A stretch of 64,000 nucleotides of DNA from assembly GCF_000372725.1 (NCBI RefSeq), contig NW_005201792.1, positions 1,056,179-1,120,178 on the forward strand. Reading direction: 5' to 3'. Shown in pieces: positions 10,383-20,630 of this stretch. Each line of letters opens with the position of its first letter. Position 1 is the stretch's first letter. The stretch is from Emiliania huxleyi CCMP1516. Lineage: Eukaryota > Haptophyta > Isochrysidales > Noelaerhabdaceae. The notes under the pieces were generated by a model. That model saw nothing but the letters and a program-made list of their open reading frames with translations, searched no databases and had not been told where the DNA came from. The position numbers were made by a program, and so were the translations under genes.

Positions 10383-11474
10383 ATGCAGTTCGCCGTCGCT
10401 ATTGTGTTCGCCGTTGGCCTCCGCATGCTCATGAATCTGTGGCTCGGAGCCGCTGTGCCGGGCGCACACCCGCCGCGCGCCTCCCACCCTCCGCAAGTGG
10501 CAAGCGCGCCCGCCGATGTGGCAGCGATCCGGAAAGAGCTACTCACGCTGCAGCGGCTGGTTGGAGCACAGGAGCAGCTGTTTAACGCGGAGCGCGCGGC
10601 CAGCGCGGCCAGCGCGGCCGCCGCCGCCGCTTCGGCTGCTGCCGCGGCCGTCCTGCGTCCGCAGGCGACCGGGCCGCCGCCGCCGCCGCCGCCGCCAGAG
10701 CAGACGGTGTGGAGCGAGACTTCGATTGGCCGGCTCGCCTCGAGCATGCGTGCGCTCTCGAGCGAGGTGGATGGCGGTCCGCTGCCCACGCCGCCAGCGT
10801 CGCCCGACGCTCGGCACGCCTCTGGTGCGCCTCGCCACTCCGCGGAGGGTGCTCTCGCCGCGGTGGAGGAGTCTCTCGAGCGGCTGACCGCGCGAGGCGC
10901 CGAGGTGGAGCGGGCGTGGGCGGCCCTCCACTCGGAGCGAGCCAGCCTGGAGCGGGCCGCGGCGGCGCTGCGGCGCGCGCTCTCCCCGTCGCGTCCAGCC
11001 GGCCAGCCGGCAGGCTCGCAGCGGGGCGGGGAGAGGAGAGGGGCGGACGCCGCCTCGGCGACGAGCGCAGCCGCGGCGGAGCCGCGCCGGCCGCGCGGCG
11101 CTGGCGACGATGCGGCGCCGGCGACGGCGAAGGCGGTGCCGCGGCGCAAGCCGGTGCGGAGGAGTTCGCCCGACGACTGGGAAAAGGAGTGGGAGGAGGA
11201 GGACGCGCACGAGAAGCTGGTCGAGTCAACGGCGGGCCAGCTCAACTCGGAGGTCGAGAGGCTGCTCCGCCTCTTCGCCGCGCCGCCCACCGCCGCCAAG
11301 CCCTCCAAGGGCAAGGGCCAGCCCGCGACCAACCCCGCCAGCGGGCTGCCGACAGGAGACATCAAGCCCGCCGCGGCAGCCGCGGGGACGCACCAGGCGC
11401 ACTCCCTCTCAAAGCCTCAGCAGCCGACCCTCGCCGACACGGAGGGAGACTTCGAGGTGGAGGAGGTGGACTGA
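10383..11474 (+). CDS. Membrane-anchored coiled-coil protein of unknown function
   Basis: Single open frame of 363 aa from an ATG at 10383. Residues 1-25 are a hydrophobic signal or anchor (MQFAVAIVFAVGLRMLMNLW). They are followed by a heptad-like stretch (DVAAIRKELLTLQRLVGAQE), an Ala-rich run, a PPPPPPPP tract and a second coiled-coil (AVEESLERLTARGAEVERAW). The C-terminal third is charged, with DDWEKEWEEEDAHEK and a final acidic FEVEEVD. No family was recognised. It is probably a type II or tail-in membrane protein with a coiled-coil lumenal or cytosolic arm. Length, composition and the absence of stops over 1.1 kb support it. The antisense frames are shadows of its GC-rich codons. Confidence 0.65.
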   Translation: MQFAVAIVFAVGLRMLMNLWLGAAVPGAHPPRASHPPQVASAPADVAAIRKELLTLQRLVGAQEQLFNAERAASAASAAAAAASAAAAAVLRPQATGPPPPPPPPEQTVWSETSIGRLASSMRALSSEVDGGPLPTPPASPDARHASGAPRHSAEGALAAVEESLERLTARGAEVERAWAALHSERASLERAAAALRRALSPSRPAGQPAGSQRGGERRGADAASATSAAAAEPRRPRGAGDDAAPATAKAVPRRKPVRRSSPDDWEKEWEEEDAHEKLVESTAGQLNSEVERLLRLFAAPPTAAKPSKGKGQPATNPASGLPTGDIKPAAAAAGTHQAHSLSKPQQPTLADTEGDFEVEEVD

Positions 11475-11912
11475 GCGAGCGAGCGAGCAGCGAGGCGCGT
11501 CGGTCTCCAGTGGCGTACACACGAACGGTTAAACGCGAGACCGGGGTGTGGGCGCGCGTATATAGCCTAGAGGGCGTAACCGTAAGTGGACTAAGGTTTT
11601 CGTGCGCGGTTGGGGTTGCCGGTTCGCGGAGTGCGCGAATGTCCGGACGTGACCAGGGGTTTAGGGGGTCAATAATTCCCATTTTCATAAATACGCAGCG
11701 GCGCGCAGACAGCGCCGCGCTCAAAACAAAAGCAGTTCAGGTAAAGTGTTGTGACTCGTGGAGGGGGTGCTCCATGCAGAGGGGTGGGTCGCATGCAGAG
11801 TCTCGACGGCGCCCAGCCGAGGCGACAGCGCTCGTGTCGCGCACGCAGCGCGCGGGTCTCAGGGGCATGCCGCAGGGTCCCCGCCTCGCGCGAAGCTCCG
11901 CGCCGGCGCGCT
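11475..11912. other. Convergent intergenic region
   Basis: Between the coiled-coil gene (+) and pyruvate kinase (-). No coding region or known repeat seen. Confidence 0.45.
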
Positions 11913-13987
11913 CTAGTTACCCAGAGGCGTCTCGGACACGTTGAGGATGCGGACGGTCCACTGCTTGAGCCCGTCGCCGTTGCGCATGGTGTGGACGACC
12001 ACCACCGCGTCGCCGTTCGCGAAGATCCCCTTTGCGATGCCCGCCTTGAAGCCCGCCTTGACGTGCCTGCCCTCGCCGCGCTTCTCCTGCGTGAGGATCG
12101 ACAAGGTGTTGCACATGTACCCCTCGATCTGGTTGGCGATGCGGCTGTCGTTGCAGACGGCCATGATCTTGGCCTGCGGGTGGTACTTTGCGAGCAGCCG
12201 CGCGGTCTCGCCCGTCTCGGAGAGGACGATGATCGCCTTGGAGCCGATGTCGGTCGCCATCTTGACGGCAGACGAACACGCAGACTCGACCAGCGAGACG
12301 CGCTTCGCCCTCTTCGTCTTCTTCATCTGCTCGAAGATCTGGTCGTAGCCCGTCTCGTCCGACTCGGCGAGGTTGGCCTCGGCCTGCTGGCAGGTGCGCG
12401 CCATGATGGCGACCGCGTCGCGCGGGAAGGCGCCGTTGGCCGTCTCGCCGGAGAGCATCACGGCGTCGGTGCCGTCGAGCACCGCGTTCGCGACGTCCGA
12501 GCACTCGGCGCGCGTCGGGCGCGGGTTCGAGATCATCGACTCGAGCATCTGCGGCGAGGCGGAGGGGAAGGCGGCGCGTGGAGGGCGCGGCGAGGGCGAG
12601 GGCGCGGGGCGAGGGCGCGGGGCGAGCGGCACGGGGCGCGGGAGTGCGGTGGCGGCCGTGGGTAGCGGGCAGGCCGGCGAAGTTGGTGGCGGGGGGCGGG
12701 AGGGGTTTCGTGGTGTGCGGGCGCGCCGCCTGCGTCGCCACGACGCAGGGCTATATCTCGGCTACTCTCAGCTTCTTCGAGGCTCTGTCTCGCGTCACCT
12801 GCGTCGCCACGACGCAGGGCTTGCCCGCCGCACGGCACTTAGCAATCATCATCTTTTGCTCGCGGAAGACCTTCTCGGGCGGGATCTCCATGCCGAGGTC
12901 GCCGCGCGCGACCATGACGCCGTCCGTGGCGGCGAGGATCTCGTCGAACTTGTCGAGCCCCTCCTGGTTCTCAATCTTTGCAATCACCTGCGGGCAGGGG
13001 CACGAGTGAGATCGCTGACGCGGCGCGGTGCGGAGTGCGGGCAGGTGGGCGGTCGGCGCGGTGCGGAGCGGCGGGGTGGTCGGAGGGTGGTCGGAGGGTG
13101 GGGTCTGTTGCCTTGATGGCGGAGCCGTCGCCGTGCTTGGACTCCTTGAGCGTCTTTTTGATGAAGTGGATGTCCTCCGCCGACTGGACAAAGGAGGCGG
13201 CGATGAAGTCGACCTTGTTCGGCACGCCAAAGTTCTGCAGGTCGTCGATGTCCTTGGGCTGCAGCACGGGCAGGTCCACCTTGACGTTGGGCAGGTTCAT
13301 GTTCTTGCGCTCGCCGATCGACTGGTTGTTCTCGACGCGGCAGATGACGGAGGCGGCCTTGCACTCCTTGACGGTGAGCACGAGCGAGCCGTCGGCGATG
13401 AGGATGGTGGAGCCCTTCTTGACCGAGGTGGGCAGCTTGTCGTACGTGCACGCGAACTTGGTCTCGTCGCCGAGGAAGGAGTAGTCGGTCGTCAGCTCGA
13501 GGTCCTGGCCCGCCTTGAGGTGGATCTTCTTATTGCACGACTCCTTGAAGAAGCCGGTCCGGATCTCGGGACCCTTGGTATCGAGGAGGATGGCGACGTT
13601 CTTGTCGGGCCGCTTGGCCGCCGCCTCGCGCACGCGCTTGAGGCACGCGCCGTGGCCCTCGTGATCGCCATGCGAAAAGTTGAAGCGCGCAGTGTTGAGC
13701 CCCGCGTCGATGAGGTCGACGAGCGTGTCGACGTCCCAGCACTGTGCGGCGCGGGCAGAGGCTCAGCGGCGGTGGCACTGTGCACGCCGGGCGCGCGCTG
13801 TGAGAGCATGGCTACACACACTACACATATGCGGGCGCGCACCGCCGGGCCCATCGTGCAAAAGATCTTGGTCTTCTTCTCCTGCACCGCGGCAGAGGCG
13901 GTGAGGCGGGTGGTCGGACGGGGCCACCGGGTGGCGATTGGGGGCGATTCGCAGCGCGGGCGCCGGTTGCGAACTCACCGCGGACAT
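11913..13987 (-). CDS. PK: Pyruvate kinase
   Basis: Five exons on the minus strand: 13987-13979 (only ATG plus two codons), 13881-13843, 13741-13112, 12987-12799 and 12548-11913, giving 500 aa, normal for the family. Motifs run in order: [47 protein letters not shown], the catalytic [14 protein letters not shown] with its Lys, [16 protein letters not shown] (Mg/substrate loop), [20 protein letters not shown] and [20 protein letters not shown]. It catalyses phosphoenolpyruvate + ADP to pyruvate + ATP, the last step of glycolysis. No transit peptide is seen, so it is probably cytosolic. The intron between exons 3 and 4 is GC-AG. In the intron between exons 4 and 5 the last 24 bp of exon 4 plus donor are repeated exactly (12729-12752 and 12798-12821). 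Confidence 0.95.
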
Positions 13988-14311
13988 GGCTCGTTCGATA
14001 GGCTTCGGGGTTGCGACTGAACAACCGACGGGAGATTCCCCTTTCGTGGATTCTTCGAGGTGTGAACAGCGGGCGTGTTTTTGTGAGCGACGCGCCAGGC
14101 AACCGCACCACCACCACCTGCCTCTGAGTGAGGGGTGAGTCGAGATCTCGATCACCTCAGGTCCCCCAACCTCCCCCGGCGACTGTATATTCTATACCCC
14201 CGGCGACTCTCTCGCTCGCACAAGTGAGTGAGAGGGAGGACTCACGAAAGCTCCCCAACCGCGTGCTGCTGCCCACAGCGCTCTCAGCGTCAGGACGCGG
14301 AGGCAGCCTTC
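13988..14311. other. Pyruvate kinase promoter and 3' flank of the ZIP gene
   Basis: About 320 bp with no coding signal. Probably the PK promoter/5' UTR (PK is read leftward) plus the flank after the ZIP stop at 14312. Confidence 0.45.
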
Positions 14312-15883
14312 CTAGCAGTAGAGGGCGAGGACCGCCATGACGGCAAACCCCATCATCGCGAAGAGGTACTTGACAATGCCGGGGCACTTGCCATGGCCTT
14401 CCATCATCTCGCTGCCCAACACCTCTACCGCGCCCATCTGGAGGAAGGTGCCCGCCGCCAGCGCGTTGAAGGCGAGCGGCAGCGGGCTCTCTGCCCCCTC
14501 GGCGGTGGCCGCGGTGTGTCCGATGAGCATGCCGATCGGCGTGGCGATGGAGAAGCAAAACATGCACAGCGCCGCCTGAGGGCGAATACGGCCGGGTGCA
14601 CGCCTCCGCACACGAGTGTGGGGCCAGGCTCGTGGGCAAGCCCCCGCGCTTCTCCGAGCCAGGCAGTTGCCCGTGGGGCGTGCGGGCACGGGAGATATGG
14701 GTGAGCGGTGGCGGTAGCGGTGAGCGGTGTGCGTCGCCTTGCAGTTGTCAAAGGCGCGGAAGACGGCCGCCCCAAGTGCAAAGGCAGCAAAGCCCTTGTG
14801 TGCGCCGACTGCAACGAACATGACCATGATGTCGTCGCCAACAACCCCGAGGGCGAGGCCCTCCAGGACGCAGTGGATTATGAAGGCGGTGAAGGCTGCG
14901 ATGGCAGCAACCGCGCCGGATTTGCCACCCTTGCCCGTGGTCTCCAGCCCTCCCAGGCTGTGGTGGTGCGGGACGTGGCTTTTGGCGGGCTCTTTGTCGG
15001 CAGTCGAGCAGCAAGTGCCAGAGGCCGCCGTCTCGATCGCCATGAGGCCTGTGTGAGGGTGTCACACGTTGCGGAACCAGCACCGATGCGGGAAGATTTG
15101 GCTTGCAGAGGACTGGGCTCAGGGAAGGGCGCGTGGGGGGAGGGGCGCGCACTGATGAGTGCCACGGAACAGAGCAGGAACGACCACGGGTAGGTCTCTT
15201 CTTCCCCCTCGCCGTGCAGCGCGCGGCCGTGCGCGTCCATGTCCTCATCTTCCTCCTCCTAAGCCGCCGGGGCTCAAGTCAAAGCATGTCGGCGGCGCGC
15301 GCCAGAGCACGCTCTTTCCCCAAGAAGCAGCGAGCACTTTAATCCGCTCTCCCCGTGGCCGGGTGTCCACCACCCGTCTCCCCTTCCCCCGCGTCTCACT
15401 TCCTCGCCGGCGAGCATCTCGTTCAGCTCGGCCGACTCGGGCAACATGTGCATGAGGGCAGCGCCGACAAGCAGGCCGCCTGCAGGAGAGCAGCCCATCG
15501 GTGGTGGGGACGCCGGCGAGGGTGCGCGGACGGAGACATGGTGTCGACGGTCAATGTGGCGGTCATGGCTTGTGTCAACGCACCCGAGAAGCAATCGCCG
15601 ACGCACAGAATCGCGTCGTTCTTCTGGAGAATCATCGGCAAGAACCTGCAGAGGGGCGAGGTCGCGTATTGGTTTCGAGTCGGGTCCCCGCATCCGCCGC
15701 GCGTGCTGCAATTCACCCGCCGATGAATGCAAGGGCGAACAGCAACGCCATCGCGACGTAGAAAGATTGGTCCTCGGATTCCTCCCCGCTAGCAGCCTCG
15801 CCGATGCCGCGCGCCGTGGCGGCCACGCCGGCCGCCGCATAGGCGGCGTGCTCCTTCAGGAAGCGCTTCAGCACGCGACCCAT
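14312..15883 (-). CDS. ZIP-family zinc/iron transporter
   Basis: Six exons on the minus strand: 15883-15717, 15645-15584, 15479-15400, 15258-15153, 15048-14738 and 14575-14312, 329 aa, all phases consistent. The N-terminus (MGRVLKRFLKEHA) leads to TM1 (FYVAMALLFALAFIGG). TM2-3 include SGGLLVGAALMHMLPESAEL. The cytosolic loop has a short His cluster (VPHHHS). TM4 carries IIHCVLEGLALGV and TM5 VAVGAHKGFAAFALGA, the metal-binding helices of ZIPs. The TM5 motif resembles the HKG form of the ZIP1-3 subfamily rather than HxxxE. Closing helices include MFCFSIATPIGMLIG and VKYLFAMMGFAVMAVLALY. ZIPs import Zn2+ or Fe2+ into the cytosol; metal specificity cannot be read here. The last intron is GC-AG. 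The gene is divergent from the next one, with 183 bp between start codons. Confidence 0.9.
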
Positions 15884-16066
15884 GGCTCTGCTCTCCGGCG
15901 GCGGGAGTCGGACGTACGTACGGACGACTCGCGCCCGCTCGTCGTTACGGAAAAGGGTGCTCAAAGAGTAATTTTCCACTACAATTATTCCGATGCGCCA
16001 CAAATTTCTTCTTGGCGTCGCGCCCGAACAATCGGCGAGTCGTGCAGCGCATGCACATAGGTGTAT
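15884..16066. promoter_or_regulatory. Short bidirectional promoter region
   Basis: The 183 bp between the ATG of the ZIP gene (-) and the ATG of the small W-rich gene (+). It is less GC-rich than its surroundings (AGAGTAATTTTCCACTACAA near 15965). No TATA box is identifiable with confidence. Confidence 0.4.
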
Positions 16067-16901
16067 ATGCTGCTCATCCACGCCACGCTGTTGACGATCT
16101 CTGGCAATAGCCGCAGCGACTGCCATCGGCAACGGCTCCACCAACGCTGCGGATCCGCCTCCTGCTGCGACGGCAGCGACGCGTGGCGGATCCAGCGGGC
16201 GCGCCTCGAGGAGCAGCATGCCGCCTCTGTTCGCCAGCGGCGGCCACGCTTTCTGCCCTTTGCTGACGCGCGGCAGTGGGCCCGCGCCATGTTTTTCACT
16301 GAGGAGGCTGACTGGCGCGACTGGATTGCCAACGGAGAGAAGGCGCCATCGAGACGCCCTCGCTAGCCTCCCCTCCTCCTCGTCCGCACCGCGCCGCGCC
16401 GCGGCTGTCTCCCACAGCGCCGGTCAGCTTCTGCTTGGAAGCACAGAAGGCTCGGGGTCGGGCGAGGGTCTCAGCGGCACGGACGGCCGCCCGCCCCTCT
16501 TCCCACGACTCCCGGGAAGCGGCGACGCTGACTGCTGCCCGTCCACGCGCGCAGCGAAACCCCTACGTCCCCCGCGAGCCGGACGTGGTGTACGCGGACC
16601 GGGGCTGGGAAGGCTGGGACGACTTCCTCAACGGCGAGATCGAGAGCCTGAGCGACATTATGCGGCCGGGCTACAAGCGCGGCCGGTGAGAGAGACACTT
16701 CCGAGACACTCCGCTTCCACGCCCGCATTGCTTCGCCGCCGCGTCGCCCCTCGCGGACCCCCGCAAGCTGCAGCACGCGCGAGGGGGGCCTTGCCCCGCA
16801 GGTGGCTGAGCGGCCCTCTGAGCGAAGAGAGCCACCCGGAGAACCTGCCGCCTGAGGACGGCGAGGGCCAGCAGGAGGACGATCGGCCGCGCCGGTCCTG
16901 A
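16067..16901 (+). CDS. Small protein with PFxxARxW / GWxGWDDFL repeat motif
   Basis: Three exons: 16067-16342, 16555-16685 and 16802-16901, about 168 aa. The start is ATG at 16067. The core is FLPFADARQWARAM, then TEEADWRDWIANGEK, spliced to RNPYVPREPDVVYADRGWEG and WDDFLNG. This is the W-rich helical motif (PFxxAR...W...G..P..iP..PdxvY...GWxgWxDWLG) seen in proteins of algae and some phages; its function is not established. The tail is charged (ENLPPEDGEGQQEDD). The first intron is GC-AG (GAGAAG|GC) and the second GT-AG. The exon junctions are well supported because the motif runs straight across them. Confidence 0.7.
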
Positions 16902-17541
16902 CCTTCCCTCACGCCACCGAGCCCTGTGCCTGTGGCTTGCCATGCGCGTGTGGGCCGGGGTCCGCCCGCTCGGCCCGCCCGCGCTGCATGGCCCGCGCCG
17001 GGGCGCGCGGGGAGAGACCGAGTGCGGCTCTCAGTGTGCGACCTGCGACCGGTCGATGCTCGATCTTGTACATATCGTGTTTTGTACCATAGGGTGGCCG
17101 AGTGTAATGCGCCATTGCGCGCCCCCCCCGACCCCCCTGCAGTCGACGACCTGGCGACCCCACCCCCCTTTCTCGTTTCTCTGTCCTCGGACCTCTCTCT
17201 CTCTCCCCCGAACCATTTCTCGGACAGCAAACTCTCACAGCAGACTCAGAGGGCCGGTCTCTCTCGCAACCCGCGCCGCCCGATCCCACACCTGCGGCAG
17301 CTCGTGCTGAACCGTGGTCGTACCCCGGCTCGCCGCGGCGCCACACCGACTCCTCCGCACCGCCTCAGTGGCAGCTCTCCCGGTCTTCCAGCCTTGCGCT
17401 CCCGCCCGCCATTGTCGTTGGCTGCGCCAGGCCCCATCGCCGCCTTTGTCGCGCCAGCGTCTCGCGCCCACGAGTAGAGCCACCGGCTCTTGCGGGAGCG
17501 TGCACAGCAGTGTCGCACCCGCTCGGAGCGATGCTCGGTAC
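16902..17541. other. Convergent intergenic region
   Basis: No convincing gene. The overlapping long frames are GC-driven. C-rich tracts lie at 17123-17135 and CT-rich ones at 17190-17210. Confidence 0.45.
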
Positions 17542-17816
17542 TCAGGCGCCTCCCAGCTGCCGAAGCCGCGCGTCGAGAGCGTTAACCTTGCTCAGCGCCA
17601 CCTCGTGCACGCGCAGCGTGTTCTTGTCGACGGATTCCTGCCTCGTCTGCAGCCGGTCGAGCTGCGGGCGGGCGGGCGGGGAGCGGCGTCAGGCCGGCAC
17701 CGGCCAGGGCGAGAGCCGTGCGAAACTGTTCGCGCCTGGCGGCGGAGGCCGGCAGACTCCGCGCGGAGCTTCTCGACGCGCGCCCGCTCCTCGTTCAGCT
17801 CCTCCTCCAAATCCAT
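17542..17816 (-). CDS. Small coiled-coil protein, 66 aa
   Basis: Two short exons on the minus strand, 17816-17736 and 17661-17542, joined by a 74-bp GC-AG intron (CGCCAG|GC). The product starts MDLEEELNEERARVEKL and continues LDRLQTRQESVDKNTLRVHE, then VALSKVNALDARLRQL: continuous heptads and almost no Gly/Pro. An upstream in-frame Met at about 17858 would add 14 residues. The size and pure coiled-coil character suggest a small adaptor or complex subunit (BLOC-, prefoldin- or spindle-type), but no family was recognised. Confidence 0.55.
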
Positions 17817-17858
17817 CCTTGGCTGTCTTGCCCTGGGCGAGGTTGCGGCGCCTTCCAC

Positions 17859-18189
17859 GCGGCGATTAAAGAATTTTACTATACAAGAATTAATTCGACC
17901 TTATTGAATTCAATAATATTATTTTTTCTTTAAGGTTTACGCGGTAGGAAGGCCTCTCGGGGCAAAGAAACATCACCCCACCACCTCCCTACCTCCCACA
18001 GGCAAACCTTGAGCGGGCTTTCAAAGGTGTCGCGTGCCCGACTGCCGCCTCACGCTCGCCTCCTCTCCTCGCCGCGCCGCATCCTCGCCCAACACTGACC
18101 GCGCTGCGGCAGTCGGGCAGGCGTTTAAGCGACGACGAGCTTCGGCCGTGAAGAGAGGCTCGCGCCTCTGAGTGCGGAATTCCGCACAT
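17859..18189. other. AT-rich then GC-rich spacer
   Basis: 17865-17935 is strikingly AT-rich (TTAAAGAATTTTACTATACA) for this window; beyond it nothing is recognised. Confidence 0.4.
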
Positions 18190-18330
18190 CATCGGGCGAC
18201 GGCCCATCCCTAGTGAGGCCCGCATAGTATGTGGGAGACTCGTGCCGCCGCCCCTGCCACCCCTGTGTCAGTGTGCCTGTGGTAGGAGAGACTGCCAGCG
18301 ACAAGCTGGAGGCAGGTCGCTAGACTGAAG
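18190..18330 (+). repeat. Dispersed repeat (copies at 43935-44060 and 44650-44800)
   Basis: All three copies share GAGACT(C/A)(G/A)TGCCGCC, CACCCCTGTGTCAGTGTGCC and GAAGGTCGCTAGACTGA-type blocks in the same orientation. Non-coding. Confidence 0.75.
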
Positions 18331-18369
18331 AAATTCAATTCTTCAAGTGCAGCTCTGCAGCAGCATCGC

Positions 18370-18490
18370 TCAGCATGTTGCTGTGTGCTGCACGCCCTGC
18401 GAGCGGGGCGGGGTGCGCACTGACCCTCTGTGTTCGTGTGCGTCGCCCATCTCTCTCCCTGGAGATCACTGCTCTATTTATTTATTTATC
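18370..18490 (+). repeat. Dispersed repeat (copy at 24205-24310)
   Basis: Shared blocks are TGCTGTGTG, CGCCCT(G/C)CGAGCGGGGCGGG and CTGCTCTATTTATTTATTT. No gene. Confidence 0.65.
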
Positions 18491-18780
18491 GCTCAGCATG
18501 CTTGCTTTCGTGTCGCTTGCGCTTCTTGCCCGCTGCAGCCCACTTGTTGCGGGCTTGCCGGTATGCTCGCTCTTGACCGTCTCCGAGGTGAGCGAACGAA
18601 GTCCTCACGGCAAGGAGCCGGAGGGCCATCGTTGCCGCAGGTCTGGCCGCCGTCGAGGGCGCCACCACCGCTGCCGCCGCACGTGAGCCTGTTGTCGCTG
18701 CGCGGCCTGGGCCATCTGGAACGACCAGCAGTCGAGCGAAGCGCGCTGCGGACATACCGAAAGGACATTCCGCGTGGTTG

Positions 18781-19236
18781 ACTAGCGGGCTTAGGCTGTA
18801 CGAGGTTTTCCTCTCGCACCCCGTCCGTTTTCCTTTCCTTTTTTCTCTACAGCACCCTCTCTTTTCCTCTCTATTTTCCCGGGAAAACTCCGTGGAAATC
18901 GTCAAATTTTTGGGCTCTGAGCCGAGTCTGAGGCTGGTTTGGGCCCAAAATCAGCCAAATTTTAGGCCAAACCGTCAAAATGCCGGGAATTTTGCGGAGA
19001 ACGTGTAGTGTAGACCTGGAAATTACCCTGCGACCGCCTGGGTATTGATTCCTCAATTTTGCCTCAGATTTTGCCCCAGACCAGCTCTCAGACTCAGGGA
19101 AACTCGCGAGTTTCCAGAATGGAGCACCAAACACCCTCTGGTTTTCTCTGGAAATTTCCGGAAACGCAAAGTGCTGGGGACCCTCTGTTTTCCTTTTTGT
19201 TTGCCGGAAAACCTCGTACAGGCCAACTAGCGGCCC
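18781..19236. mobile_element. Foldback/MITE-like element, about 450 bp, AT-richer than its flanks
   Basis: GCTGTACGAGGTTTTCC at 18795-18811 and GGAAAACCTCGTACAGG at 19206-19222 are inverted repeats (16 of 17 bp). The interior has many short complementary stretches (TTTTCCCGGGAAAA at 18875-18888, GGAAATTTCCGGAAA near 19149-19165). GC content drops compared with neighbours. It has no coding potential. Confidence 0.6.
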
Positions 19237-19757
19237 GATTTGCAGCCTCCTTTCGCTGGCGCTGCTCGCGCCGCGGCCTCCGCCGCACGCTCGGGGCGCT
19301 GTGACCCTACTGTGTGAAGAGAGCATTGCTAGAAATCGTACCAAACTCTGTCGAGCGGGAGCTCGGTCAGGGGTCGTAAAGAGATGTAGGACCTTCCTTA
19401 GGTCCGCCTCTCACACCATCACTGTCTGTGCGATGTGAGCTTCTTGTTTCTTATCAACCTATCTGTGAATACGTTTTCCACGTATTCAAAATGACCTCCC
19501 AGAGGCCTGTATTCTGCCGTATTCCACCCGTATTCCACGTATTCCATGGAATACGCCGTATTCCAAGCTCCAAAAATGGAGTATTCCGTATAAAATTTTC
19601 TTCGCTCCGCGAATTCACACAGTACTCGAGTAGGGCTAGAAAGAATTAAAGAAACTCAGTTTGCATCCTGCCCTGCATCTGACGAACTTGCGCGCAAACG
19701 ACGCCGAGACATCGGCTAGCCCCGTCCACCCAGTCCACCCAGCCCGTCCACCCAGCC
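19237..19757. other. Repeat-rich 5' flank of the secreted-protein gene
   Basis: 19438-19473 is the dispersed 33-bp sequence found inverted in WDR76 intron 1. From 19470 to 19600 the word GTATTCCAC and close variants recur about seven times. 19718-19757 is a short CCCGTCCACCCAG tandem repeat just before the next start codon. Confidence 0.6.
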
Positions 19758-20216
19758 ATGCGCGGCTTTTTCAGCGCCATCGTGCTCCTGCTGCCAGCGG
19801 TCCACTCGCTCGCCACGCCAGGCGATCGCGGCAGGAAGCTGCCTCTTCGGACTTTTGCGAGGCAGGCGCTGCTGGCACAGGAGCGGCTGCTTGCGTTCGA
19901 GAGACAGAGGCTAGCGAACTCGAGAAGTGTCTTGGACCTGTCCGCCTCAGCCTCCCCGTTCGCACTTTCGATGAATTTCAAGCCCTTTGCGGAGGGTGGC
20001 GACCGCCTCCAGCTTCAGGTCCCGCGTCTCGCTGATGCGAGCGTTTTTGTGACTGAGGCCGTCGCCAAAGGGCTTCGCGTGTCGATGGTCACCGGCCCGG
20101 AGAGCACCCGCGTGCTTGTCAAGGGGAGCCGAAGAACTCTGGAGGCGTTCGCCCGAAGCGTCCGAGAGAAAAGCTCGCTCGTCACGGTGACCTGGGACGG
20201 CACCGCGATGCCATAA
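19758..20216 (+). CDS. Putative secreted protein of unknown function, 152 aa
   Basis: Single exon. The ATG at 19758 starts a signal peptide (MRGFFSAIVLLLPAVHSLA). A basic amphipathic helix follows (LRTFARQALLAQERLLAFER), then an alpha/beta-looking region (VFVTEAVAKGLRVSMVTGPE, RVLVKGSRRTLEAFARSV). Stop at 20214-20216. No family was recognised. Export or plastid/ER targeting is inferred from the N-terminus only. Confidence 0.6.
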   Translation: MRGFFSAIVLLLPAVHSLATPGDRGRKLPLRTFARQALLAQERLLAFERQRLANSRSVLDLSASASPFALSMNFKPFAEGGDRLQLQVPRLADASVFVTEAVAKGLRVSMVTGPESTRVLVKGSRRTLEAFARSVREKSSLVTVTWDGTAMP

Positions 20217-20630
20217 GGCAAAGAGCGCTGAGCGGCGGTCCTCAGGCCTCAGGGACACAGGGAGGGTGCGCCGGCGCGCCAATGTATAGTGTACGCTCGC
20301 TCCGTGGTGTGTTGTTGTTGTGGGGTGTTGTTATTTGTACTCTTTCTTTGTCCACAGTAAGACGCACTGAAGTTCAATTTATTGAGATGACAGCCGTGTC
20401 TTCAGGTAAGGCCTCGCACTCCCCACCACCGCGTCCACTCTCGCTCGGGAGCGGCGCGGTGCGTGGAGAGAGCCTTTAGCATGTGACCTCCGTGGCCGCC
20501 GTCTAGGTGGGGCGCTACATGTCGTGAGCGGGCTGGCTCCGCGGCGGCGCGGTGCAGCTCCAAAGCGCCTTGGCCGAGCTTGAGACCGAGGAGCCAACCT
20601 AGGGGGGGTGGGGGAGGTCCGGCGCAGGGG
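20217..20630. other. Convergent intergenic region
   Basis: Between the secreted unknown (+) and ABHD17-like gene (-). No gene seen; short open frames only. Confidence 0.4.

Noticed and set aside
10539-11229. Long antisense frames across the coiled-coil gene
   Set aside because: Shadows of GC-rich codons; Arg/Pro/Ala-rich without motifs, while the sense strand has an ATG, a signal anchor and heptads.
14900-15010. ZIP TM5 lacking the HxxxE glutamate as a sign of a dead transporter
   Set aside because: The HKG form is also found in ZIP1-3-type members, so the difference is subfamily-specific and not evidence of inactivity.
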